From Carboxylicivirga sp964602515 (lineage in GTDB: Bacteria > Bacteroidota > Bacteroidia > Bacteroidales > Marinilabiliaceae), in the NCBI GenBank assembly GCA_964602515.1, contig CAZRRJ010000005.1:186001-250000 (forward strand): a stretch of 64,000 bases of DNA, given 5' to 3'. Under the pieces are notes generated by a model, which saw only the letters and a program-made list of their open reading frames with translations, had not been told where the DNA came from and made no database searches. Positions 37,591 to 47,402 of the stretch are shown here, one piece after another (position 1 is the stretch's first letter; each line of letters starts with the position of its first letter). A program made the position numbers and the translations under genes.

Positions 37591-39303
37591 AGCTACTTAT
37601 TTATTTTTTCACCTTCTAACGGGCTTACAAAATTAGGATAAATCTTCTAATTCAGGCATGAAATTACCTGATTACCTGAATTTGATTTAAAAGGTGATGA
37701 TTTTTGAACCTGTAATATAGCCCAAAGTAACCATTGAAAGATGGTACTATTGCCAGTAGTGAAAAACACCACAAATGCACAAATTAAAATTATTTAATGT
37801 ATAAAAACCGTATGATTAAGTATGAACCTGGAGACTATTTAAAGTTATATCACAGTTTAACTTACTTCTAAAGTATAATTTTCACAATACCAGGCAGGAA
37901 TACCATGGTATTTCAAATGGGTTTGGGAAATTTTATACCAAAAACAGGCCAACCTTACAGGAAAATCCTGCTCATACCACCTTTGTACCTAAAAATCGTA
38001 ATAATAACACAAATCATTTAGATACATCTATTGTTATAAATAATTTTCTCCTGTGAAATTTTACCCCACCAGCCGATATAAACATTTCTTTGGCTATTTT
38101 GATAGTGGTAAATCCCACAAAAGAAAACAGAAGTTTATCTTTCTCCCTAACGGTTAATCGAATAAAATAAGAAAAAAACCAATAATTACACCTTACTGGC
38201 TATAATGATACACCTTACTACAAATTACACATAATTTGAAAATATGCTCAATTTACAACACTAAAAACTACTATATTAAACCAATTGTTAATCATTATAA
38301 GAAAGTAAAACATTGGCTTATTACATTAGTCTGCAGCATACTTTGTTGATACAATAATATTATATAGATAGTTTTAAAAACATTGACTAAATGCTTAAAT
38401 AACTGGGAAAATATTTAATTAGAAATAGTCATTAAACGATGAGTATTGTACCATAATAAAACTCCTATTTTTCTAATTATAAAGCAAGCCATTTATTTAT
38501 TTTAAAGTCTTCAGAGGTAGTATTTGTACAAAAATCTGATCTCTTTGTGAATGCACTTACCTAAAAAAATAACCTCATTACACTCACTATAATAACTTAT
38601 TATCAACATATTAAAATACACAATTCCAAAAAACATGCCATAAAGAAAGTTATTACACCTACTAATTAAGCCAGGGTGTAGCAATATAAAAAGTTAAACA
38701 ACTCTCTGCCTTTTATCTTTTAAATGACTCTACCTGACTACGAAAAAAATATAGCAGAAAGTAAATTATAAATATTATAGCTTGTCAGCACCTGTTTTTT
38801 TTCTTAGCCATAACAAACCTTTACACAACAACATTTACAACACAACATAATACCTCACTTTCGATTAATACAATACTCAAATAAAGCTTATTTCTACTTT
38901 GTCACTATTAAATAAATACTATATTTGTACAACTATTATTTAATTAAATAGCAAATCAAGTGTTTTAAATTTGTAGTGGGGACAAAACAAAAAACACCTA
39001 ACTAACTTAAAATAGTTAAACACATGATGTATTCCATAATAGAAGCCATGCCTAAGCTGCATGCCAACAGCGATTCTAAAATGTTATTTCTGCAATTCGT
39101 TTTGCTTGCCACACCTGTGCTTCTGTAATACATCAAAAAGAGCACTTCCTTAAATAGTTACGATAACCAGGATATAAAAATCCGGAGCTACAATAACTAT
39201 TGCGGCAACATGCATGCTAAGCATAACAAATAAGCCAGGAATTTTAATCCAATTTAAATAACAACTCAATAATAAAATTAATTAGAAACTTAAAATTAAG
39301 AAG
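37591..39303. other. 1.7-kb AT-rich gene-free region
   Basis: The longest gene-free stretch in the window. A promoter match lies at 38898-38927 and a second -7-like box TAAATTTG at 38966-38973, giving the downstream lipoprotein gene a ~375-base leader. A 34-codon plus frame at 39024-39128 (MMYSIIEAMPKLHANSDSK...) falls in that leader. Otherwise no gene, terminator or repeat I can support. Confidence 0.45.
38898..38927 (+). promoter_or_regulatory. Promoter upstream of the IPT/TIG lipoprotein gene
   Basis: TTTG (38898-38901), 18 bases, TATATTTG (38920-38927): both halves of the Bacteroidota consensus with near-ideal spacing. The ATG at 39304 is ~375 bases on, so the transcript would carry a long leader. 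Confidence 0.55.
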
Positions 39304-40704
39304 ATGAGAAAGAACAACAGTTCATTTTTAGCCCTACTATTCGTAGCAACGATTAGTATGCTAAGCTTTACACAATGTAAAAAAAAGGACAAAAAACCAG
39401 AACCACCAACATTTGGCGAAATCACCCCGGCACAGGCTAAAGTAGGCGAAACCATTACTATTAGTGGTACTAACTTTAACACTATAGCAGCCAACAATAC
39501 GGTGACTTTTGCTAGCAACGACGATGAAACAAAAGCTACCATTACTAAAGCCACGGCCACGGATTTAGAAGTTACTGTACCTGATATGACACATGGCACT
39601 GTGAAAATTACCATTACCGCCAATGAGCAAACCACGGCTCCTGTTAGCTTTAAAATAGTAGCCCAGCCCGAAATAACAAGCTTTACCGGCAATAATGGCA
39701 GCATGGGCGATGAAGTGGTAATTACAGGTAAAAACTTTATGGCGCCCGGTACTGTAAACCCTATTGTTACCATTAATGGTAAAAACCAAGAAGTGACCAG
39801 CGCCTCTGATACCGAAATTAAGATTAAACTGGCTGCTAAAACATTTTCTGGTGACATGGTGATTAAGAACCCTGATGAGATGGTGAGTGAAAGTAAGACG
39901 TATACCTATAAAAGCAAATACACGTTTAACAGTACTCCATTTATTACGGGTCATGTAGACTGGATTACATATACGCCGGAGGGTGACTTTTATGCAGTAA
40001 CAGGTGACAGGTATTATGTGAAAAAATTTGATAAAAACGCTCAGGAATTAGCTACTTATATGGAGCAAGGGGAATTGGAATCTCCTGAGTATGCCCCCGA
40101 GTATTTATGGTTAGCTGATGACGGTACTTTATATCTTACTGAGTATTTTGGCAGAATTTTTAAAATGGATACCAAAACTGAAACAGCCTTTAGCTTATTT
40201 GTTAATAATACCGATCCTTTAGCTCTTAAAGATCAGATGAAACAAATAAGCGGGGATAACAATGGCACGTTGTACTTTGGCTCTGGTACTAATATGCAAA
40301 TACTAAAAGTAGATGCCAAAGGTGCAATTAGTGAGGTATACAAGGATACAAAGGCTATATTCTCTCTCCAATATTTAAATGATAAAATATACTGCACAAC
40401 TTCTGATGAGGTATTTTCTGTAGACACATCAGGTAACTCGTACAAAGAGTATGTTAACTCAAATGCAAATGGAGGTGCAGGCTTTAACAGCACTTCACTG
40501 TGTATGTGTTCAGAAGAGGATATGTATGTAGCCAAACCTGGAAAAGGCATTTATAAGGTAAATACGCAGGATGCATCACTTGAACTAATAATAAGCGATA
40601 GTGATTTGGGAGGCTTTCCTTCTCCTATTCGTATGATACCTACACCCGAAGACGATATTGTAATTTGTACTTCAAGCGGTGCTTACAAACTGACCAGGGA
40701 ATAA
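39304..40704 (+). CDS. IPT/TIG-domain lipoprotein with propeller-like C-terminus
   Basis: 466 residues. The signal peptide ends SMLSFTQC, followed by KKKDKKPEPP. Two IPT/TIG Ig-like domains: about 36-120 (FGEITPAQAKVGETITISGTNFN) and about 121-205 (ITSFTGNNGSMGDEVVITGKNFM). The rest (about 210-466) has repeating blades such as VDWITYTPEGDFYAVTGDRYYVKKFD and LWLADDGTLYLTEYFGRIFKMD, as in NHL/SMP-30-type propellers. Outer-membrane lipoprotein, probably surface-exposed; this domain pair is common in glycan- or ligand-binding lipoproteins, but no linked SusC/D is present. Ends at a strong hairpin. Confidence 0.82.
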   Translation: MRKNNSSFLALLFVATISMLSFTQCKKKDKKPEPPTFGEITPAQAKVGETITISGTNFNTIAANNTVTFASNDDETKATITKATATDLEVTVPDMTHGTVKITITANEQTTAPVSFKIVAQPEITSFTGNNGSMGDEVVITGKNFMAPGTVNPIVTINGKNQEVTSASDTEIKIKLAAKTFSGDMVIKNPDEMVSESKTYTYKSKYTFNSTPFITGHVDWITYTPEGDFYAVTGDRYYVKKFDKNAQELATYMEQGELESPEYAPEYLWLADDGTLYLTEYFGRIFKMDTKTETAFSLFVNNTDPLALKDQMKQISGDNNGTLYFGSGTNMQILKVDAKGAISEVYKDTKAIFSLQYLNDKIYCTTSDEVFSVDTSGNSYKEYVNSNANGGAGFNSTSLCMCSEEDMYVAKPGKGIYKVNTQDASLELIISDSDLGGFPSPIRMIPTPEDDIVICTSSGAYKLTRE

Positions 40705-40727
40705 TTTACAATTAACACCTATTAAAT

Positions 40728-40759
40728 TAACACTGCACATGAACCTATGTGCAGTGTTA
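40728..40759 (+). terminator. Hairpin after the IPT/TIG lipoprotein gene
   Basis: Perfect 13-base arms TAACACTGCACAT (40728-40740) and ATGTGCAGTGTTA (40747-40759), six-base loop, 24 bases after the stop codon. No long T-run follows, but position and strength suggest transcription end or message stabilisation. Confidence 0.65.
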
Positions 40760-40841
40760 TTACTAACAAAGAGAACCTTGTGCACATACAACCATAAATC
40801 AGCATAATACATTGATTTTCTACCATTAACGCATTTAATTT

Positions 40842-43800
40842 ATGAAACATCCTTTTACCTCCCGCTTATTTTGCACACTGGTACTGTTTTGTTTTACTTC
40901 CTTAGCACGGGCCAGCGCTAGTGATATTAAATTTACTGTAACAGGCTTTAACAACTCTACTTGTTGTTACAATACTGATATAAGATACATCCAAGTCACT
41001 ATATCAGAAGAAACTCCTGGAGCTTTTAAAAGATCTAACCTAAACAAACAACACCTGATCACCCTAAGCCCTCCTCCGGGTTTTGAGTTTGCTAATACAA
41101 CAGACAGTAATACAGTAGAAGCAACAAATAAAAGTAGTGATGATTTTTTTGGAAATGTAAGTATAGATATTCACAAAACTACTTCAACTAAAATAGTTAT
41201 TGAGTTTAAGATAATAGCTACCGGGAAAAAAGATGAAATATATATCAACAATATTGCATTAAAACCCATTAACAACAGTGCTCTTACAGGAGGTAATATA
41301 GACGTAACCTATGCTCCTGACGGTGCTAACCCAGGTGCTGTAAACTACGAGAATGGAAGCACCAACCCCACCTTTAAAGTTAATAAACCAGTCAATCCTA
41401 CAGTAAGCAATAGCTATTGTCCAAATGGTGATATAATTACTTACATACTTACCTATGCAAAAAATTGTTATATGAAACCTGGCAGAGTAATCATTGAACC
41501 GGCAGGTAAAGCAGCAAAAGAAATAACAAACATAAATGGTGAAGATGGCTTATATACATTCTCAATTAATTCAAGTACCAGTGACTTACTAAACAACACA
41601 TGCAATATGACCTATCATTACGGTACAGAAACCGATGCAGATAGCCACATTACATCAGGTTTTATAAAGCCTACTATATCAATTGAAACCACAGGAGATG
41701 ATTGTATTGGTAGTACCAAAGAATGCAAAATTACCATACCAGGAGATTGTACACCTACAAAATACGAGTTATACCCAAATAATACATACACCACAGCAGA
41801 TAAACTGGAAGAAGCCTCTTTATACGGCAATATCATTACCTTAACACATACCTTAACAAAAGATGCCCCGGGTGACAGATACCTGAGAGTGTTTTTTGGA
41901 AATAACACTTGGGAAGATTATCAATTAACCGCCCCTTTTGGAACAGGTTTTACGACTCCAACAGTAGACACCCCTGTTGATGATAATGGCATATACAGGG
42001 AAGACTCACCAGGTATTGGTTCAACACCAGAGTGTAGAATTACCTTTACTAATTTAAGTTGCACCATTAGCTCTGTTGTAATTTACGAAACTGATCCCAG
42101 TTCACCGTATGCTAATTTAAAAGAATATGCCCCAGGAGAAAACTACCAGGTTGATGGTAACATTTTAAAGATAAAGCACAAGGCCATTACAATGGCCGGC
42201 GCTCCTGCTTCGCTAAAAATAAAACTAATATACGGAACAGAAACCGATTCGCCCGGGACAGTAGTTAATGTACCCAATCCTTTTGGTACCAGTGTAACAG
42301 AGCCTGATTTAGCAAATGCCAATTATAATGAGAAAGAAAAAGCCTGTCTTGGAGACTTGCCGGAATGCATTTTAACCATAAGTAATATAGGCAAATGCCC
42401 ACCCACTGCAGTTAATTTTTATAAAACCGGAACAGACCCAAAGGAAGAATACACCGAACTTTCTACATATTCCTCCAATGGACAAAAATATGAAATTGAT
42501 AAAACTAATAACAAGCTTTCATTCCAACACAGTGGTATTACACCATCTACAGAAAACAGCATTGATATTGAATTGGTTTATGATAACAACTCTGATGGAA
42601 AAATAACATACGAAAAAACAATAAGTAAGCCTTTTGGTATATTCTCTGCCCCTACTGTTAGCGACCAAAAATTAATGGATTCTGATGATAATGAAAGAGC
42701 ATCTGCTTGCTTAAACGAAGTGTTAACATGTACATTAACATTTACAGAAACAAACTGTACCCCTAAAGAAATAAACTTTTGGACTGCCAGTACAGGTTCA
42801 ACAAATAGTGGTGAATGGAAAGATAATTTAGAAGGTATAAATGGAGGTAAATATGCTTTTATTTCAAACCAGTTAAAATTTAAACATAAATATAACACAG
42901 GCACACCAAAGGTATTATATGTAGAGTTAATCTACGGAACCGGAGGAAATACAATATCTGAAACCTATACCATAAATAATCCTTTTGGAACATTAATAAT
43001 CCCACAAGCAACTTCTATAACATTAGATGGGAATACGTGTGGCATCGGACAGACTGATATTATAATTAATGCCAACTGGGGCGATATATGTCCTCCAAAT
43101 TATATTATATTAAAGAATAATAGTTTAGTGATTAATGAGCAATATGATGATACTAAATTAAATAGTGAAAAATCATCTTATACATTTAATCATGAGGTAC
43201 AAACCCAATATGCAGGACAAACACTAAAGGCATTCATAAAGGATTCTGACGACACGGAACTTGATCTGGGCGAAGACATTACATTTCCCACAAGCGATTT
43301 TAATGACAAACTCTACCTACTACAACTCAACCAGAGCACTTTTACTGATACCGTTGGTACCAGGGACTCCCCGATTAATGTAATAGATAAGTACCTATGG
43401 CAACTCGACACCTCCAAAATCGATCTGAAGTTTATAGATGTTGAAGGCGTCACCAAAACCTTTTTACACTATGTACACGATGACACAGCTTATGTTTTTA
43501 GGTTTGAAAATCTGGAAGGAGAGGTTCTACCTTTAAATACTAATGGCTTTGATGCCCTGCATTTAATCCCCGGTAGTGATACGTTATATCATGATTATTT
43601 AAATTTTGATCCAGGAATTCCTAACCTCAACTATGGTACGGACAACCCAAACCAAATTAAATACCAACTATATAAGTACACAAACGGTCAGCTTGAAAGT
43701 TGCGCCCATGAGCAAACCATTAAAATCACCGTTATACCAGAAAAGATTTATATTCCTAAAAAAAGCTACTGCTCAAACGATAGCGTAAAAATTAATATAT

Positions 43801-46800
43801 ATGTTGTTACAGATAAAGATCAATTATTCGATTCAGGAAAAGGACCAGATGGCAATGTAAGTTTCGACAGGGTTGAACTTCATTATGGGAAGGATACTCC
43901 AGATACTTTTTATAAAAATAAAATTAACAATGGCTATATTAATTTAAATATTCAGCAAATATACGGCGCAAGAACTACACCATTATTTGTAGAGTTAATT
44001 GGCTATTGTTCAAATTTAGATAGCAACAATCATATCTTCTATACAGCTTCATTTTATATTTATCCTCCTGATAATTCAATAAAACTATTGGATATTGATG
44101 ATAAATATTGCCCAACACTACAAACTAAGCGCATATTAACCAGCTACGGTTTAAAATCAGCAGAAATATATAAAACTAACCTGGATGGAACAGGTACGTT
44201 TAGCAATAGTGGAATAAAATCTGACAATGAAGACGGTGTTGACGGATGGTATCTTGTTCCGGGAGAAGTTGATGATATCAGCGATACAGACTCTTGTCGT
44301 ATTAATCTTAAATATTACTACACTGATAGCAATGGCTGCTTAGCTTCTTCTTCAAAACCTATTGATATAGTAAGCCGACTGGCCAATGATCACCTGCTTA
44401 TAGATCAATTGCCTGCTAATACATGCCTGAGCAATACAGAGATCGAACTTAGTGTGGCCAATGCACAACTAACCAATGCCTATGGTGCAAAGGTATATTA
44501 CAAGGAAGAAGCCAGCACAGCAGATGCAGAAGGTAATATTATTAGTACTGTAACTGATAAAGAAAGTACAGAGGTAACCCGGGATACGCCCTTTTATTTT
44601 AAGGCTTTTAAGGCTTACCAGTTAGAGGACATGACACTTAAGGATACAACAGTAACCATTAATTATAGCTATATAGATAACAATGGATGTCCTGTTTCAA
44701 ATAAACACCAGGACATTGTTATACATCCGCGTGATGCAGATACAACAGTAGCACTTACTGGTTTAAAAGACAAGTTCTGTTCGGTAGACGATAGTGTAGA
44801 ATTAAAAATCCAAACTCCCAATACGATTTTAGATGTAAGTTCAGCCACTCACTCTAATGTAATCATAAAAAATGAGAACAGGTATTACTTTCAGCCTACA
44901 GCCATCTATGGTGAGGGAAGTACTACATTAGATGACAGCACTAGTAATATTAATGTTAGATACAGTTATTACGATTATAGGGGGTGTTACTGGAGAGAAA
45001 ATAAAGAAATTAATATAAAGGCAACCCCAATAGTAAGTGGTTTAACTGTTAATGAGCAATGTTTAGGTGAGCATACCTCTTTTATTCCCAATATGAGTAG
45101 TAATACCAAAACAGATAAAACACTAAAATACAATTGGGACTTTGGTGATAACGATTTTTTATATACCGGGAGCAACAATGCCAATACGAATGTTAATATG
45201 CATAATAACAGAACAAGAGGTACTTATGCCAGTCCTAAACACGAGTATCTTACTTTCGGATCTAAAACTGTTAATTTAAGTGTTACCAATGAAAATGGAT
45301 GCTCCGCTTCTTTATCGCATACGTTTAATATTGACACCAATCCGGAAATAGCATATAAAATTAATGAATACAGAACGACAGAGAATATGCAAATAAGCAA
45401 TCTCACTACACTTGTATCCGGAAAAATTGATTCTATAAACTGGACTATAACAAATGATAAACAGACTATTGAAGAAACACTTTATGCCCCAACTGACTTT
45501 AGTTATAATTCTGATTACCCAGGCATTAATACCATTGAATTAACAGTTACTACTCAAAATGGATGTGCAAGTGACTCCACCTTTAAGGTGCCTGTATTCC
45601 CTGTTATTAAAATAACAAATGATAAGGAGTATTCTCAATATTTTGAAACTGCAGATGATTGGGGTAACGGTTGGATTGTTGACCATGCCCTAAGTGATAA
45701 ACACGATTCTACCCATGTATGGCGCCACCAATCATCAACAGGTATCTATGCTGACCAATCTTATAGCAAAGGTAACATATGGCTGGCGGGTAATCCTGAC
45801 TTAGCCAACAGCCAGGCCTATATTGAAAGCCCGGTATTTGATATTGACAACCTGGATTTCCCGATATTAAGTATGGATATATTCCAAAGCCTGGAACCGG
45901 CCAGGGATGGTGCTGCAGTACTTTATACTTTAGACGACGGCAATAGCTGGAAAATACTGGGAAGTACACAAAATGGTGAAAACTGGTATAACGCAGAAAT
46001 TAGTACTAAACCGGGTACTAGTGCAATTAACGATGCAGGTTTAGGTTGGTCAAAAAATGCCAATAAGTGGCAAACAGCACATTACTCACTGGCTTCGGTA
46101 AAAAATGAGATTTCTGATCTGGATAAAGCAAACAAAAAAGGCGTCCGCTTTCGCATAGCATATAGTAGTAACAATTATACCGGTGGTGATTACAAAGGCT
46201 TTGCTATCGCCAACTTCGTCATTGGTTCGGGTAATCGTAAGGTATTACTTGAGAGCTTTATTAACTCAACTTATGATGCTGCTAATCCATCGTATGAAAA
46301 TAAAACCAATTTTGATACATTAAACACGTTTACAGGGAATATTCCAGAGCAGGTTATTGATATCCGCTACCATGCTAGGGCTTGGTCAGGTTATATCGAT
46401 CCTATAGAGGAAGTATTTACCTGGCAGGATGCCTCGGTACGTGCCCTTGAAGCAGAATGGGTTGGCCCGATCTGGATGGTTGATAATATGCTCTCAAATA
46501 AAGATAAATTATATACAAACTCTATAGAAGGATTAAAGGATGCCTTTGATAATCGTACATTAAAAAAACCGGGTGTAGAAATTGATAATATCCAGTTCAG
46601 TACTGATGAAGGCAGGGTCAATATCTCTGCCGACATAACTAAGATCAACCGTTTGTTTAACGATAGGCTGGGCGATCATAAGATACTGGTTCGCTTTATT
46701 ATTACGCAGGATGAGTATGTTGATGAAAATAGCAATACGTATCAAAACTGTATGGTAGATATATTACCCAATGGTGTTGGAGCACATACGCATTTTATTA

Positions 46801-47249
46801 ACGAAGACTTTAACGTTGATGATATAATTACTGTAAGTGACTGGTGGGCCCCCCAGGTAATAACTAACAATAGTAATTATACCTTGGTGGTTGTAGCTTA
46901 TACCTATAAAGATGGAAGGGTAGGTGAAGTACAACAAGCAAAAGCTATTCAGATACCTGATGTACCAGTTAAAACAGGTATTAGTAACAAAGTAGTAAAT
47001 AGTAATAGTATTGAGGTTTACCCTAACCCGGTTAAGGATAAGCTAACCGTTATGCTTAGAGGTACAGTAAATAAGTGCGACTGGCAAATTATAAATATGA
47101 CCGGACAAAAATGTATGGAAGGGTCTGTTAGGTTGATAGCCGGTTCATTTACTATTAATGTAGCCTCTCTTCACCAGGGACTCTATCTATTAAAAGCTAT
47201 TGATAGTAATGGTGCTCAATACAGTATTAAGTTTATAGTGAAAATATAA
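40842..47249 (+). CDS. Giant T9SS-exported repeat protein (gliding/adhesin-like)
   Basis: 2135 residues with signal MKHPFTSRLFCTLVLFCFTSLARA. Residues ~285-815 hold about five tandem repeats of ~110 residues, each with a conserved Cys pair near the start (CIGSTKEC, STPEC, CLGDLPEC, CLNEVLTC, CGIGQTD), a KIKLIYGT-like strand and a closing PFGT. Then come Ig-like segments, a PKD domain (~1420-1500, YNWDFGDNDFLYTG ... FGSKTVNLSVTNENGC), a jelly-roll/MAM-like region with FETADDWGNGWIVDHAL, and a region like Omp28 without its usual Cys. The end VYPNPVKDKLTVML ... LHQGLYLLKAIDSNG is a type A T9SS sorting domain. Surface protein, probably adhesive. Confidence 0.85.
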   Translation: MKHPFTSRLFCTLVLFCFTSLARASASDIKFTVTGFNNSTCCYNTDIRYIQVTISEETPGAFKRSNLNKQHLITLSPPPGFEFANTTDSNTVEATNKSSDDFFGNVSIDIHKTTSTKIVIEFKIIATGKKDEIYINNIALKPINNSALTGGNIDVTYAPDGANPGAVNYENGSTNPTFKVNKPVNPTVSNSYCPNGDIITYILTYAKNCYMKPGRVIIEPAGKAAKEITNINGEDGLYTFSINSSTSDLLNNTCNMTYHYGTETDADSHITSGFIKPTISIETTGDDCIGSTKECKITIPGDCTPTKYELYPNNTYTTADKLEEASLYGNIITLTHTLTKDAPGDRYLRVFFGNNTWEDYQLTAPFGTGFTTPTVDTPVDDNGIYREDSPGIGSTPECRITFTNLSCTISSVVIYETDPSSPYANLKEYAPGENYQVDGNILKIKHKAITMAGAPASLKIKLIYGTETDSPGTVVNVPNPFGTSVTEPDLANANYNEKEKACLGDLPECILTISNIGKCPPTAVNFYKTGTDPKEEYTELSTYSSNGQKYEIDKTNNKLSFQHSGITPSTENSIDIELVYDNNSDGKITYEKTISKPFGIFSAPTVSDQKLMDSDDNERASACLNEVLTCTLTFTETNCTPKEINFWTASTGSTNSGEWKDNLEGINGGKYAFISNQLKFKHKYNTGTPKVLYVELIYGTGGNTISETYTINNPFGTLIIPQATSITLDGNTCGIGQTDIIINANWGDICPPNYIILKNNSLVINEQYDDTKLNSEKSSYTFNHEVQTQYAGQTLKAFIKDSDDTELDLGEDITFPTSDFNDKLYLLQLNQSTFTDTVGTRDSPINVIDKYLWQLDTSKIDLKFIDVEGVTKTFLHYVHDDTAYVFRFENLEGEVLPLNTNGFDALHLIPGSDTLYHDYLNFDPGIPNLNYGTDNPNQIKYQLYKYTNGQLESCAHEQTIKITVIPEKIYIPKKSYCSNDSVKINIYVVTDKDQLFDSGKGPDGNVSFDRVELHYGKDTPDTFYKNKINNGYINLNIQQIYGARTTPLFVELIGYCSNLDSNNHIFYTASFYIYPPDNSIKLLDIDDKYCPTLQTKRILTSYGLKSAEIYKTNLDGTGTFSNSGIKSDNEDGVDGWYLVPGEVDDISDTDSCRINLKYYYTDSNGCLASSSKPIDIVSRLANDHLLIDQLPANTCLSNTEIELSVANAQLTNAYGAKVYYKEEASTADAEGNIISTVTDKESTEVTRDTPFYFKAFKAYQLEDMTLKDTTVTINYSYIDNNGCPVSNKHQDIVIHPRDADTTVALTGLKDKFCSVDDSVELKIQTPNTILDVSSATHSNVIIKNENRYYFQPTAIYGEGSTTLDDSTSNINVRYSYYDYRGCYWRENKEINIKATPIVSGLTVNEQCLGEHTSFIPNMSSNTKTDKTLKYNWDFGDNDFLYTGSNNANTNVNMHNNRTRGTYASPKHEYLTFGSKTVNLSVTNENGCSASLSHTFNIDTNPEIAYKINEYRTTENMQISNLTTLVSGKIDSINWTITNDKQTIEETLYAPTDFSYNSDYPGINTIELTVTTQNGCASDSTFKVPVFPVIKITNDKEYSQYFETADDWGNGWIVDHALSDKHDSTHVWRHQSSTGIYADQSYSKGNIWLAGNPDLANSQAYIESPVFDIDNLDFPILSMDIFQSLEPARDGAAVLYTLDDGNSWKILGSTQNGENWYNAEISTKPGTSAINDAGLGWSKNANKWQTAHYSLASVKNEISDLDKANKKGVRFRIAYSSNNYTGGDYKGFAIANFVIGSGNRKVLLESFINSTYDAANPSYENKTNFDTLNTFTGNIPEQVIDIRYHARAWSGYIDPIEEVFTWQDASVRALEAEWVGPIWMVDNMLSNKDKLYTNSIEGLKDAFDNRTLKKPGVEIDNIQFSTDEGRVNISADITKINRLFNDRLGDHKILVRFIITQDEYVDENSNTYQNCMVDILPNGVGAHTHFINEDFNVDDIITVSDWWAPQVITNNSNYTLVVVAYTYKDGRVGEVQQAKAIQIPDVPVKTGISNKVVNSNSIEVYPNPVKDKLTVMLRGTVNKCDWQIINMTGQKCMEGSVRLIAGSFTINVASLHQGLYLLKAIDSNGAQYSIKFIVKI

Positions 47250-47254
47250 AGAAA

Positions 47255-47335
47255 TAGCCACAAATGCTCGAATGAAAAAATTCAGCAAACGAAAAAACAA
47301 AACCGAGAATAAAATTATTCGTGCATTTGTGGCTA
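47255..47335. repeat. GCCACAAATGCACGAATAA inverted-repeat element, copy 1
   Basis: Left arm 47255-47274 and right arm 47316-47335 are complementary at 18 of 20 bases. Lies between the giant T9SS gene and the CIS baseplate gene. Confidence 0.7.
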
Positions 47336-47402
47336 AACATTAGAAAGCTTAATTCGTGCACTTATATTACAAGCATAAACAATTAAACATTATACAGCAA
47401 CC

